This document shows positions 7,959-15,784 of a stretch of 35,791 bases of DNA, in pieces. The notes under the pieces were generated by a model. It ran no database searches, was not told the origin of the DNA, and saw only the letters and a program-made list of their open reading frames with translations. The position numbers and the translations under genes are program-made. The DNA is from Chloroflexota bacterium (GTDB taxonomy: Bacteria; Chloroflexota; Anaerolineae; Promineifilales; Promineifilaceae). Numbering within the stretch: the stretch's first letter is position 1; each line of letters begins with the position of its first letter. The DNA lies in the NCBI GenBank assembly GCA_017993775.1, contig JAGOMA010000048.1:1-35791 (forward strand), read 5' to 3'.

Positions 7959-8987
7959 GTGAAAAACATTCTGATAACCGGCGGGGCTGGTTTCATCGGT
8001 TCCAATTTTGTCATCCACATGCTGGATAAATATCCTGAGTACAACATCATTGTTTACGATAAGCTGACCTATGCCGGAAACTTGGATAACCTGCTGTCTG
8101 TGTCCGACAATCCGCGCTATCATTTTGTAAAGGGCGATATTTGCGATCCCCTGACCGTCGCGGAAACCATCACCCGCTACAATATCGACACCATCGTCAA
8201 TTTTGCCGCCGAAACACATGTGGACCGCTCCATCATGCAGCCCGATGCCTTCATTCAGACAGGCGTGTACGGGACGTATGTGCTGTTGGAAGCGGCGCGG
8301 CAGTTTGGCCTGGAACGCTACCATCAAATCTCCACCGACGAGGTTTACGGCCACATCCCCGCCGGTTACTCCAGCGTGGAGACGGACAAACTGGACCCGC
8401 GCAGCCCGTATGCGGCCAGCAAAGCCAGCGGCGACCTGTTGGTGAACGCCTATTTCATCACCTACGGCCTGCCGGTGACCATTACCCGGGGTTCCAACAA
8501 CATCGGGCCGTTCCAATATCCGGAAAAGGTGGTGCCGCTGTTTGCCACCAATGCGCTGGATGGACTGCCGCTGCCGTTGTATGGCGACGGCCGTCAGATG
8601 CGCGAATATCAATACGTCGGCGACCACTGCGAAGCCATCGATCTGGTGCTGCATACAGGCAAACTGGGCGAGGCGTACAACATCGGCACCGGCGTCGAGA
8701 TGGAAAATGTGACCATGGTCGAGATTTTGCTCGAAACGCTGGGGCGCTCGCATGATCTGATCCGCCATGTGGCCGACCGGCCAGGCCACGACCGGCGCTA
8801 CAGCCTGAACATTGAGAAGATTCGGGCGCTGGGTTGGGAACCACGCCACACGGCCGAGCAAGCGATTCGCCAAACGGCCGTCTGGTACCGCGACAACGAG
8901 TGGTGGTGGCGCAAAATCAAGAGCGGCGAGTTCCGCCAATACTACGAAGCGCAATATGGCGCGCGCCTGCGGGCGACTGAATCGTAA
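7959..8987 (+). CDS. rfbB: dTDP-glucose 4,6-dehydratase
   Basis: Cytoplasmic NAD-dependent short-chain dehydrogenase/reductase that turns dTDP-glucose into dTDP-4-keto-6-deoxyglucose, the second step to dTDP-rhamnose and other deoxysugars. 342 residues, normal for RfbB/RmlB. NAD-binding GGAGFIGSN (8-16), DKLTYAGNLDNL, catalytic STDEVYG with Asp127-Glu128, and the Tyr151-x3-Lys155 pair in YAASKAS. The substrate-binding region has TRGSNNIGPFQYPEK and REYQYVGDH. The start codon is GTG, supported by AAAGGGG. The rest of the rhamnose pathway (rfbA, rfbC, rfbD) is not in the window, so it stands alone here, although a glycosyltransferase operon lies just beyond. A strong hairpin follows it. Confidence 0.95.
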   Translation: MKNILITGGAGFIGSNFVIHMLDKYPEYNIIVYDKLTYAGNLDNLLSVSDNPRYHFVKGDICDPLTVAETITRYNIDTIVNFAAETHVDRSIMQPDAFIQTGVYGTYVLLEAARQFGLERYHQISTDEVYGHIPAGYSSVETDKLDPRSPYAASKASGDLLVNAYFITYGLPVTITRGSNNIGPFQYPEKVVPLFATNALDGLPLPLYGDGRQMREYQYVGDHCEAIDLVLHTGKLGEAYNIGTGVEMENVTMVEILLETLGRSHDLIRHVADRPGHDRRYSLNIEKIRALGWEPRHTAEQAIRQTAVWYRDNEWWWRKIKSGEFRQYYEAQYGARLRATES

Positions 8988-9024
8988 TACACCGCCTGTT
9001 GGCAAAAAATTGAGCTGCCTACCG

Positions 9025-9063
9025 ATGCGGCTGATAAACGGGGATTTCGTTTATCAGCCGCAT
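9025..9063. terminator. Bidirectional hairpin terminator between convergent genes
   Basis: Perfect inverted repeat with 16-base arms (ATGCGGCTGATAAACG at 9025-9040; its complement at 9048-9063) and a 7-base loop. On the plus strand GTTTGTTTT follows, fitting a terminator for the dehydratase gene. On the minus strand a T-run appears about 20 bases further on. It lies 8 bases beyond the stop of the convergent secreted-protein gene, so it probably serves both. Confidence 0.85.
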
Positions 9064-9070
9064 GTTTGTT

Positions 9071-12000
9071 TTAGGGCAGTAACGGCCGTGGCACGATGGG
9101 CAAAAAGATAAAGTGATCGAAGGGAACGGCCGTGGGCGTTGGCGTCACAGTGGCCGTACTCGTTGGCGTCGCAGTGCTGGTCACCGTCGGCGTCTGGGTG
9201 GGCGTGGCCGTGTTTGTCGGGGTGGCCGTGGCTGTTTGGGTCGCTGTCGGTGTTCGGGTTGCCGTTGCGGTTGCCGTGTGCGTCGGCATGGGTGATGGGG
9301 TGCCGGTGGCTGTGCTGGTTGTTGTTGGGGTGTTGGTTGGTGTTGGTGTGTTGGTTGGCGTGGCTGTGCTGGTCGCTGTTGGTGTGTTGGTTGGTGTTGG
9401 CGTGTTGGTTGGCGTGGCTGTGTTGGTTGGTGTTGGCGTGTTGGTTGGCGTGGCTGTGCTGGTCGCTGTTGGTGTGTTGGTTGGTGTTGGCGTGTTGGTT
9501 GGCGTGGCTGTGCTGGTTGGTGTTGGCGTGTTGGTTGGCGTGGCTGTGCTGGTTGGTGTTGGCGTGTTGGTTGACGTTCCCGCAGTCACCACGGCCACAT
9601 TGCGGGCAAACTCAGACGTATTGCCCGCGCTGTCCGTGGTATGAGCCGTCACAATCGCGCCCACGGCCGTTCCACTGATTAAAACGACAAAGTTACCGCT
9701 GCCATCAGCCACAGCCTGAGCCAAAAAAGTTTTGCCTTCGCCAGAGTTGTCGGTTGGGCTGTTCACCACATCCTTGTCGGCCAGGAACAGTTCCACCAGA
9801 CACCCGGCGCAGGTACTGCCCGTCACCTGAGCTGTCGTGGCCGCCACAATCTGCGGCGGGGCAATGCCTTCGTTGGGGAAATACGTCAAACCATCATCAC
9901 AAACACCTGATTTCAGGCGGATTCCCTGGGCAACGTTATCAAATAGGCTGTTCCGGCTGAACGTGTTGTAATACGCCTGGCAAGTGCCATAACTCAAATA
10001 CCCCTTATCCGTATCCAGGTAAATGCCGTACTCCGGGTGGTAGGCGATGATATTATGCGTCACAAGGTTGCTCTGGCTGCCGGCGGTTATGTAAACGCCG
10101 GTCAATCCCTTGCCCCGCTCCGGCATGGAGCCGTTGGGCAGGGCAATCAAACCCGCCTCAGCCCCTGGCAGCGGGACAACATCGAGCGGCCCCAGGCCGG
10201 TAGGAGCAACGCCGATGAAGTTGTCGTACAGGCGATTGGTAAACACGGTATAAAACCGCACCCCGTCGCCGCCGTTTCCGGCAATGATATTGCGGTAAAC
10301 ATCGTTTTGGTTCACCACGTCTTCGAAGGTCACGCCGCGATCGCGGTTAGGAATGGCCACCAAACCGTTGGGCGCCAATCCCACAAAATTACCGACAAAC
10401 TGGTTGCCCTGGGTGCGGACATCATGGGAGATTTCGAGGCCGTCACGGCCGTTTCCGCTGATCACATTCCGCTCGCCCGGGTTCAATCCACCAATCCAGT
10501 TGTTGGCTGCGCCTTCGGCCACATCCATGCCATCGGCAATGTTCATCAACGCGGCGGCCCCCGATTGTTTAAGACCAACGTAATTATTGTGGACGATGTT
10601 GGCATTGGCCGCTTCCAGGTCCAGGCCATCCTGATCATTCCCGGAGATGATGTTACGCGCGGCCGGCGTCGTTCCGCCGACCAGATTGTCATGCGCGCCC
10701 AACTGGATGCGCAAGCCTTCACCCTCCAGCCCGGGAGCCGATTGCGTAAAGGTATTGGCGGCATTTGTGCCCAAAAAGTTACCGGCGATGGTATTGTTGT
10801 AGGCGCGATCCCCCAAAACCTGAATTTGCCGGTGCCAGTTGTAGATGGCCAACCCCTGAATCACATTGTTCGGCGACAAGACATGCAGCCCAAATTCAAA
10901 CGCGGCATTGCTGCCGCGAATTTCAATTTTGATGACCGCGTTGCCGGTTATCCAGGCGCTGTTGGGCGCGGCGTTACACTGGGAATAGCCATCGATGGTT
11001 AGGCTGGCGTTGTCATAGGCGTCGATGGTCAGGCTGCTGCCGGGCGTGAGGGTGACCAGATCAGGGCAAGAACCGTTGGTATTGCGCACATTAAAGGTGA
11101 TGGTGTCTGCGCCGGTTCGGGCATTGGCTTCTTCGATGGCCGCCCGCAGCGTACACGTGCCGGTGGATGTCAGGCAGAGGCCGTCGCCGTGGTTCATATC
11201 GCTCTGGTCCTGGCCTGAGTTGACGGTGAACGTGGCCTGTGGCGACTGGAGGTCATTGGAAATGGCGGGCAGCACGGCCGTTGCCTGCCCCCAGGCCGCC
11301 AGGATAGTTTGAATATCGGCGGTAGTCAGGCAGCCGCTGTCGTTCACGTCGTACCGGGCGATGTTGGGATGCAGGCAACGGCCGTTCCGCGCCAGATCGC
11401 GCCAGACATCCACCGCCAGATACGCATCGGCATCGTTGATGATGTGGTTGCCAGACAAATCGAGCGCCGAGAGTGCGGGCGCGGGATTGTTGGCGGCTTC
11501 AACCTGATAATGATCACTCGCCAGCAGGACACGGCCGTTCACATCCACCACCAAAATATCGGCCAGATCAAGGACTATTGGTCCGCTGCTGCGCACATCA
11601 AACGCAAGCTCTGCCAGTTCCAGCCGCCCGGAGCCGCCCGCCAGGTTTTGGCGCGGCGGCGACTGAGCCACCGCAGCGCAATCGGCTGCCGGGCAGCTTG
11701 CCGCGCCAACCACCAGACGATCCGTCTGCGGCACGACGCCCAGGTTGAGCAACGGCCGTTCACCCGCCAGCGCCGGATGGGGCACGGCCGTGCGCAGCCC
11801 TAACTGGGTTGAATCGTACTTAACGGCCGCTTCAAAGCCGGCCAATCCGGCGACATTGTCCACCATGAGTTTCACGGCCAGCGGTTGCCCGGCAACGGCC
11901 GTGGCTGGCGCTTCCAGCCACACCCGCGGCATGTCCCCCTGCCCGATCCCCGTTTCAGCGCTGTTTATGACAAAAATTTCGCCAGCGCTTTGTGTTTCTG

Positions 12001-12094
12001 CGCTCCGAACTGGCTGATCAAGCTGTCCGGCAAAGCCGCCAAGAAGCGCCAAAACAAGAACAGCCAATTTACGAATCATGCTCCCGGTAAACAT
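9071..12094 (-). CDS. Large secreted cohesin-like/dockerin-like/CSLREA beta-helix surface protein
   Basis: Predicted exported protein of 1007 residues. Start supported by GGAGGT five bases upstream. Order: signal peptide (about 1-32); cohesin-like beta-sandwich (about 53-200, AVAGQPLAVKLMVDNVAGLA then KYDSTQLG); dockerin-like Ca-binding pair (about 206-270, ALDLSGNHIINDADAYLAVD and YDVNDSGCLTTADIQ); CSLREA-type motif (about 287-330, GTCTLRAAIEEAN); right-handed beta-helix with repeated NxIxGN-type turns (about 330-740); an Ig-like CAGCLVELF-DGSGNF-DSAGNTSEF module (about 745-835); a Thr-Pro-Ser-Ala-Asn stalk (about 840-990); and the tail FDHFIFLPIVPRPLLP. Role unknown: adhesion or polysaccharide binding/processing is plausible. 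Last gene of an operon with a glycosyltransferase and a kinase-like gene, hinting at glycosylation of the stalk or cell-surface assembly; that link is inference. Confidence 0.85.
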   Translation of the reverse strand: MFTGSMIRKLAVLVLALLGGFAGQLDQPVRSAETQSAGEIFVINSAETGIGQGDMPRVWLEAPATAVAGQPLAVKLMVDNVAGLAGFEAAVKYDSTQLGLRTAVPHPALAGERPLLNLGVVPQTDRLVVGAASCPAADCAAVAQSPPRQNLAGGSGRLELAELAFDVRSSGPIVLDLADILVVDVNGRVLLASDHYQVEAANNPAPALSALDLSGNHIINDADAYLAVDVWRDLARNGRCLHPNIARYDVNDSGCLTTADIQTILAAWGQATAVLPAISNDLQSPQATFTVNSGQDQSDMNHGDGLCLTSTGTCTLRAAIEEANARTGADTITFNVRNTNGSCPDLVTLTPGSSLTIDAYDNASLTIDGYSQCNAAPNSAWITGNAVIKIEIRGSNAAFEFGLHVLSPNNVIQGLAIYNWHRQIQVLGDRAYNNTIAGNFLGTNAANTFTQSAPGLEGEGLRIQLGAHDNLVGGTTPAARNIISGNDQDGLDLEAANANIVHNNYVGLKQSGAAALMNIADGMDVAEGAANNWIGGLNPGERNVISGNGRDGLEISHDVRTQGNQFVGNFVGLAPNGLVAIPNRDRGVTFEDVVNQNDVYRNIIAGNGGDGVRFYTVFTNRLYDNFIGVAPTGLGPLDVVPLPGAEAGLIALPNGSMPERGKGLTGVYITAGSQSNLVTHNIIAYHPEYGIYLDTDKGYLSYGTCQAYYNTFSRNSLFDNVAQGIRLKSGVCDDGLTYFPNEGIAPPQIVAATTAQVTGSTCAGCLVELFLADKDVVNSPTDNSGEGKTFLAQAVADGSGNFVVLISGTAVGAIVTAHTTDSAGNTSEFARNVAVVTAGTSTNTPTPTSTATPTNTPTPTSTATPTNTPTPTNTPTATSTATPTNTPTPTNTATPTNTPTPTNTPTATSTATPTNTPTPTNTPTTTSTATGTPSPMPTHTATATATRTPTATQTATATPTNTATPTQTPTVTSTATPTSTATVTPTPTAVPFDHFIFLPIVPRPLLP
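9130..9580 (-). repeat. Low-complexity tandem repeat encoding the Thr-Pro stalk
   Basis: Imperfect tandem repeats encode runs of NTPTPT, NTPTAT and STATPT. The regular stretch (about 9330-9575) repeats variants of TTGGTGTTGGCGTGTTGG on the plus strand. Such regions often vary in copy number between strains and can collapse in short-read assembly. Confidence 0.85.
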
Positions 12095-12120
12095 TGCTCA
12101 CCTCCGCCAGAAACCAGACC

Positions 12121-12807
12121 CTACCTGGAGTTTCTGATTTCTGTCAGCACTTGCTGCACGTTGACCACCACCTGATCAAGCGGTTGGCTGGCATCGATGA
12201 TATAGCTCCTATCCCTATCCCATTGGTTCACTACATGCAAATAGTTGCGGCGTAATTTGGCCGCTTGCTCTACCGTTAATTCCTGTTTGCGGGTTTGCAA
12301 CACGGCCGTTGGCGCATCCAACAACAAGATCGCATCCGGCATTGGCGACAGCCGCGCCGCCAGTTCCACCCAACGCGGCGAGCCGCCATACCGGTATCGC
12401 AGCGGATCGGCTTGCAAATCTAAGAGCGAATGGCGATCGGCTACCACAAGGATGCCGCGCATGCGACGGCCGTGAATTTGCAGCCCATACCCCACCAACC
12501 AGTCCAACCACATCGCCGCCAGCTTAACGGCCGAACGCGCAGGACTGTGCGGCGGCCTGGTGTAATGTTCGATCTGACCGGCACGGCTGGCCGCAGCCGC
12601 GCGATACACCAGGCGCGGCCGCCGATGCAGCACAAACAAACCGGCGTACCCGGCCGCGCCCACCGTCCCTTCAAGCTGCTGGACAACGCTCGACTTGCCG
12701 CTGCCATCCAAACCTAAGAGGGCAATCCAAGGGCAGGCAGGGGATAAGCTATTTTTCAGGCCACCGCTGAATCGTCTCACCATCCGCTGCCATTGACTAC
12801 CGGCCAT
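12121..12807 (-). CDS. Thymidylate-kinase-like P-loop protein
   Basis: 228 residues. P-loop GLDGSGKSS near residues 33-41, DRHSLLDLQADPLRY in the position of the nucleotide-monophosphate DR(Y/H) motif, LLLDAP as a Walker B-like strand, and a C-terminal helix after YIIDASQPLDQVV, all as in the dTMP-kinase superfamily. It has an extra N-terminal basic stretch of about 25 residues and sits between a glycosyltransferase and a secreted-protein gene, so it is unlikely to be the housekeeping Tmk. Relatives occur in polysaccharide loci, where their substrate is unclear. Start supported by GGGGAAG; it begins 22 bases after the glycosyltransferase stop. Confidence 0.75.
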   Translation of the reverse strand: MAGSQWQRMVRRFSGGLKNSLSPACPWIALLGLDGSGKSSVVQQLEGTVGAAGYAGLFVLHRRPRLVYRAAAASRAGQIEHYTRPPHSPARSAVKLAAMWLDWLVGYGLQIHGRRMRGILVVADRHSLLDLQADPLRYRYGGSPRWVELAARLSPMPDAILLLDAPTAVLQTRKQELTVEQAAKLRRNYLHVVNQWDRDRSYIIDASQPLDQVVVNVQQVLTEIRNSR

Positions 12808-12829
12808 TTTGTCTTCCCCGCCTCACCGC

Positions 12830-13984
12830 TTATGGCTCTGAGCCATCCGCCAGCCTGACCTGCTCCAGACAATCGCTCAAGCGCCGGGCAACGTCTGGCC
12901 AGGTAAAGTACGTTTCTGCTTTCAGGCGTGCTTGCCGCCCCATCTGCTGCCGCAAATCGTCATCGGTCAATAACCGCACCATGCCTGCAGACAAATCGGC
13001 CGCATTTTCAGACTGCACCAGCAAGCCTGATGATTCATGATCAATGATTTCTTCCATCGCCTGACCCGTCACGCCGATGCAGGGCAGGCCAAAACTCATG
13101 GCCTCCAGCAGCACATCGCCCCACGTTTCCAACCGCGAAGGCAGCACAAACAGATCGGCCGAACGATAGAGCGCGGTGATCACCTGCCGGTCCCACGTCG
13201 GGGGGATGAGTTCGATGCCGTTCGCGGCAATGTGATCGGGGATTGATCCGTGGGTGAGCATTTTTAGTCTGGCTCCGGGCACTGTTTCGCGCACTTTGGC
13301 GAACGCCTCCAGCAAAATATCGCCCCCTTTACGATACAGCTCTTTGCCGATGAAGAGGACGGTGGGGGCGTTGGTAGACGGCCGTACTACCACTTCCGGT
13401 AATTGGGCCAGATTCACCCCGCCGCCAATTGTTGTCACTTTTTCCGGCGCGATGCCATAATCTTGGATGATGGAGCGGCGTACCATGTGGCTGCGGGTGA
13501 AGATATGGCTGGTTTTGGCAAAGGCGCTGCGTTCCAGACTCAGCCATTCCTGGCGTTGCTGGGGGGTAAAGGGCGAACGGCCGGCCAACGGCCGTTCCGC
13601 AGCCAGCCGCGCGGTGTAATCCACATAAATCACACTGGGCGGGGCCTGAACATGCCAACGGCCGTCGAACATAACCCCCACCTGCAAAATCAAATCAATC
13701 TGCCCATCCAGGGCCTGAAAATGCTTCATCGCCCGTTTAGAGCGCAGCCGAAAAGCGGGTACGTTCTTATAAAACCGTTCGCGCCACCGCTGCTGATCTG
13801 GTTGAAACGTGCGCAAGGCATTGAGCAGCCGCGGCGCGCCCTGCAAATTAGCGTCGAAAACGTCAACCACCGTAACGTACTTTTCCAGCGCGGCAAAGAA
13901 GAGACCATATTTGATTTTCGCATTTGGATCTCGCTGTATATCCCCGACCAGGGCGCCAGCAATACGCAGTTTACGCTCATTCAT
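12830..13984 (-). CDS. GT4-family glycosyltransferase
   Basis: Cytoplasmic or membrane-associated glycosyltransferase with GT-B fold, 384 residues from ATG 13984. The C-terminal half has the donor-binding features of GT4: VLFIGKELYRKGGDILLEAF, the RLETWGDVLLEAMSFGLP segment with the E-x7-E motif, then GVTGQAMEEII. The N-terminal half includes VIYVDYTARLA and TRSHMVRRSIIQDYG. A TTG 18 bases further upstream (14002) would add six residues; ATG was chosen because a possible -10 box lies exactly 7 bases before it. First gene of the three-gene minus-strand operon. Sugar donor and acceptor are unknown. Confidence 0.88.
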   Translation of the reverse strand: MNERKLRIAGALVGDIQRDPNAKIKYGLFFAALEKYVTVVDVFDANLQGAPRLLNALRTFQPDQQRWRERFYKNVPAFRLRSKRAMKHFQALDGQIDLILQVGVMFDGRWHVQAPPSVIYVDYTARLAAERPLAGRSPFTPQQRQEWLSLERSAFAKTSHIFTRSHMVRRSIIQDYGIAPEKVTTIGGGVNLAQLPEVVVRPSTNAPTVLFIGKELYRKGGDILLEAFAKVRETVPGARLKMLTHGSIPDHIAANGIELIPPTWDRQVITALYRSADLFVLPSRLETWGDVLLEAMSFGLPCIGVTGQAMEEIIDHESSGLLVQSENAADLSAGMVRLLTDDDLRQQMGRQARLKAETYFTWPDVARRLSDCLEQVRLADGSEP

Positions 13985-13991
13985 TGCGCTT

Positions 13992-13997
13992 ACTATA
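13992..13997 (-). promoter_or_regulatory. Possible -10 box placing the glycosyltransferase transcript start at its ATG
   Basis: On the minus strand TATAGT lies 7 bases before ATG 13984, so transcription would begin at or next to the start codon (leaderless mRNA). No clear Shine-Dalgarno is present, in keeping with this. The -35 region is weak (TTTTAT), so the call is tentative. Confidence 0.35.
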
Positions 13998-14128
13998 CTC
14001 AATAATCGCCAGGAATAAAATTGGCGCAGGCATCTGGCAAAAGAGACTACCTGTGAATTCGCTTAAAGGTCTTCGGCCAAACACAACCCTACACTAAAAT
14101 TAGCTTCATTGTACATAAGGAGCCAGCG

Positions 14129-15307
14129 ATGAAACAATTACTTTTTCTATCTTTCCTCGTTTTGTTTGGGCTAACGGCTTGCAACCCAGACCGTTCGCCA
14201 GCGACGGCCGTGCTGCCAACGGCCGAAAGCGGCATGGCCGTGACGTCTGTTTCCCTCTTTCCTGTGGTGGTCGAAGGGCTGGACCAGCCCCTTTACCTGA
14301 CCAACGCCGGCGACGGCCGTCTGTTTATCGTGGAAAAAGAGGGCGCGATTCGCATTGTGCAAGACGGCCGTTTGTTAGACGACCCATTTCTGGACATCCG
14401 TGATCGGGTCAATGCAGACTCGTCCGAACGCGGTTTACTCAGCATAGCTTTTCACCCCGATTATGCCCGGAACGGCCGTTTTTTTGTCAACTATACCAAC
14501 CTGGCGGGAAATACGGCCGTGTCCGCCTTCCAGATCGGCAGCAGCCCCAATCAGGCTGACCCCAACAGCGAATCCATTTTATTAACCATCCGCCAGCCAT
14601 ACGCCAACCACAACGGCGGCCAATTACAATTTGGGCCTGATGGCTACCTCTACATAGGCATGGGCGACGGCGGCAGCGGCGGCGATCCGCAGGGCAACGG
14701 CCAAAATCCGGCCAGCCTGCTCGGCGCGCTCCTGCGCCTGGACATCGACCAGGCAACCGACGCCGCCCAATATGGCATTCCCGCCGATAATCCATTTGTC
14801 GCCGACGCCGCCAAACTTCCGGAGATCTGGGCTACCGGTTTGCGCAATCCCTGGCGATTCAGTTTTGATCGGGCCACAGGCGATTTGCTCATCGCCGATG
14901 TGGGTCAAAACCAGTGGGAAGAAGTCAACTTCCTCCCTGCGGGCAGCCCGGGAGGGAGCAATTTCGGCTGGAACATTATGGAAGGCACGCACTGTTACGA
15001 CCGCAATACCTGCAATCAAACCGGCCTGGTTTTGCCGGTCATCGACTACCGGCACGAACAAGGCCGCTGCTCCATCACCGGCGGCTATGTCTACCGGGGC
15101 AGCCAATTCCCCACGCTCGGCGGCGTCTATTTCTTTGGCGATTATTGCAGCGGCGAAATTTGGGGCATGACAGCGGGGGAAAACGGCCGTTTCTCCGCTC
15201 AAGTCCTTTACCGCAGTCCCAGCCGCATCGCCAGCTTTGGCGAAGATGCGGCCGGTGAACTCTACGTGGTTGACATAAGCGGCGGCATTTACCAGATTCG
15301 AGAGTAG
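14129..15307 (+). CDS. PQQ-dependent sugar dehydrogenase-like lipoprotein (GSDH family)
   Basis: Exported lipoprotein of 392 residues with lipobox LTAC (Cys18), likely a six-bladed beta-propeller aldose/sorbosone dehydrogenase. Family landmarks: LYLTNAGDGRLFIVEKEGAI, SSERGLLSIAFHPDYARNGR, the active-site region ANHNGGQLQFGPDGYLYIG with GMGDGGSGGDP, IWATGLRNPWRFSFD, LIADVGQNQWEEVN, NFGWNIMEG and YVYRGSQFPTLGGVYFFGDY. The catalytic His (HNGG) and the Arg of RNPWR are present. Start supported by AAGGAG. It is a single gene transcribed away from the glycosyltransferase operon. Substrate and actual PQQ use are unproven; many homologues have no known substrate. Confidence 0.92.
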   Translation: MKQLLFLSFLVLFGLTACNPDRSPATAVLPTAESGMAVTSVSLFPVVVEGLDQPLYLTNAGDGRLFIVEKEGAIRIVQDGRLLDDPFLDIRDRVNADSSERGLLSIAFHPDYARNGRFFVNYTNLAGNTAVSAFQIGSSPNQADPNSESILLTIRQPYANHNGGQLQFGPDGYLYIGMGDGGSGGDPQGNGQNPASLLGALLRLDIDQATDAAQYGIPADNPFVADAAKLPEIWATGLRNPWRFSFDRATGDLLIADVGQNQWEEVNFLPAGSPGGSNFGWNIMEGTHCYDRNTCNQTGLVLPVIDYRHEQGRCSITGGYVYRGSQFPTLGGVYFFGDYCSGEIWGMTAGENGRFSAQVLYRSPSRIASFGEDAAGELYVVDISGGIYQIRE

Positions 15308-15317
15308 ATTGGCTGAT

Positions 15318-15351
15318 CCGCTGGCTGGTTGAATAAACAGCTAGCCAGCGG
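15318..15351. terminator. Hairpin between convergent genes, possible terminator
   Basis: Inverted repeat CCGCTGGCT (15318-15326) and AGCCAGCGG (15343-15351) with a 16-base loop fills most of the 47-base gap between the dehydrogenase and Rieske stop codons. There is no T-tract on either strand, so terminator function is only suggested by position. Confidence 0.45.
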
Positions 15352-15354
15352 GCT

Positions 15355-15702
15355 TCAATCCACCTTCACTTTAATCTGGCCGTCTTCTTCTTTGGCCGTG
15401 TACCGTTTAAGACGAACCATCTCGTCTTCCGGCCAAAGCGTGCGGCCGGTACGCACATCGAAACAGTAGCCGTGGTCGGGACACTCCAATTTCCCGCGAT
15501 AAAACTCCCCGCCGGATAAATCGGCGGCGGCGTGGGGGCAAATGCTGCTGACGGCATGCAGCGCCCCCTGCCAGCGCACCAGGATGACCTTCAGACCATT
15601 CAAATCGACGCTGATCATCTGGTCATTGGATAGGTCGGTAGTGGGAACGGCCGTATAAAACCCCGCCGCATCCTTCTCCAATTTTTTCTTGAATAAATTC
15701 AT
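15355..15702 (-). CDS. Small Rieske [2Fe-2S] protein
   Basis: Soluble Rieske ferredoxin-like protein, 115 residues. The two cluster-binding motifs are CPH (in SSICPHAAADL) and CPDH (in LECPDHGYCFD), giving two Cys and two His ligands, as in NirD/ferredoxin-type Rieske proteins. ATG 15702 (MNLFKKKLEK) is chosen because GGGAG lies 5-9 bases upstream; a TTG at 15738 would add an unlikely 12-residue extension. No oxygenase or reductase partner is adjacent, so its redox partner is unknown. Confidence 0.9.
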   Translation of the reverse strand: MNLFKKKLEKDAAGFYTAVPTTDLSNDQMISVDLNGLKVILVRWQGALHAVSSICPHAAADLSGGEFYRGKLECPDHGYCFDVRTGRTLWPEDEMVRLKRYTAKEEDGQIKVKVD

Positions 15703-15784
15703 CGTCACTCCCAATTTACCATCCCCCACAAACGCCAATCGTAAAGCGGAAACCCCAAATCACAAAATCAAACCCGGTCCGGCT

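Noticed and set aside
7764..9005. 413-codon open frame on the minus strand
   Set aside because: Antisense to rfbB and its promoter; rfbB has full catalytic motifs.
9130..9580. Short regular repeats that might be a CRISPR array
   Set aside because: There are no unique spacers; the repeats are degenerate, in frame, and encode the Thr-Pro stalk.
10037..11002. 321-codon open frame on the plus strand
   Set aside because: Antisense to the beta-helix region of the secreted protein; periodic Val/Gly/Asp content reflects the repeats on the other strand.
9071..12094. Cellulosome scaffold
   Set aside because: Only one cohesin-like and one dockerin-like module, no catalytic domain and no cellulase genes nearby.
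12121..12807. Housekeeping thymidylate kinase (tmk)
   Set aside because: Extra basic N terminus and a surface-polysaccharide operon context make a specialised relative more likely.
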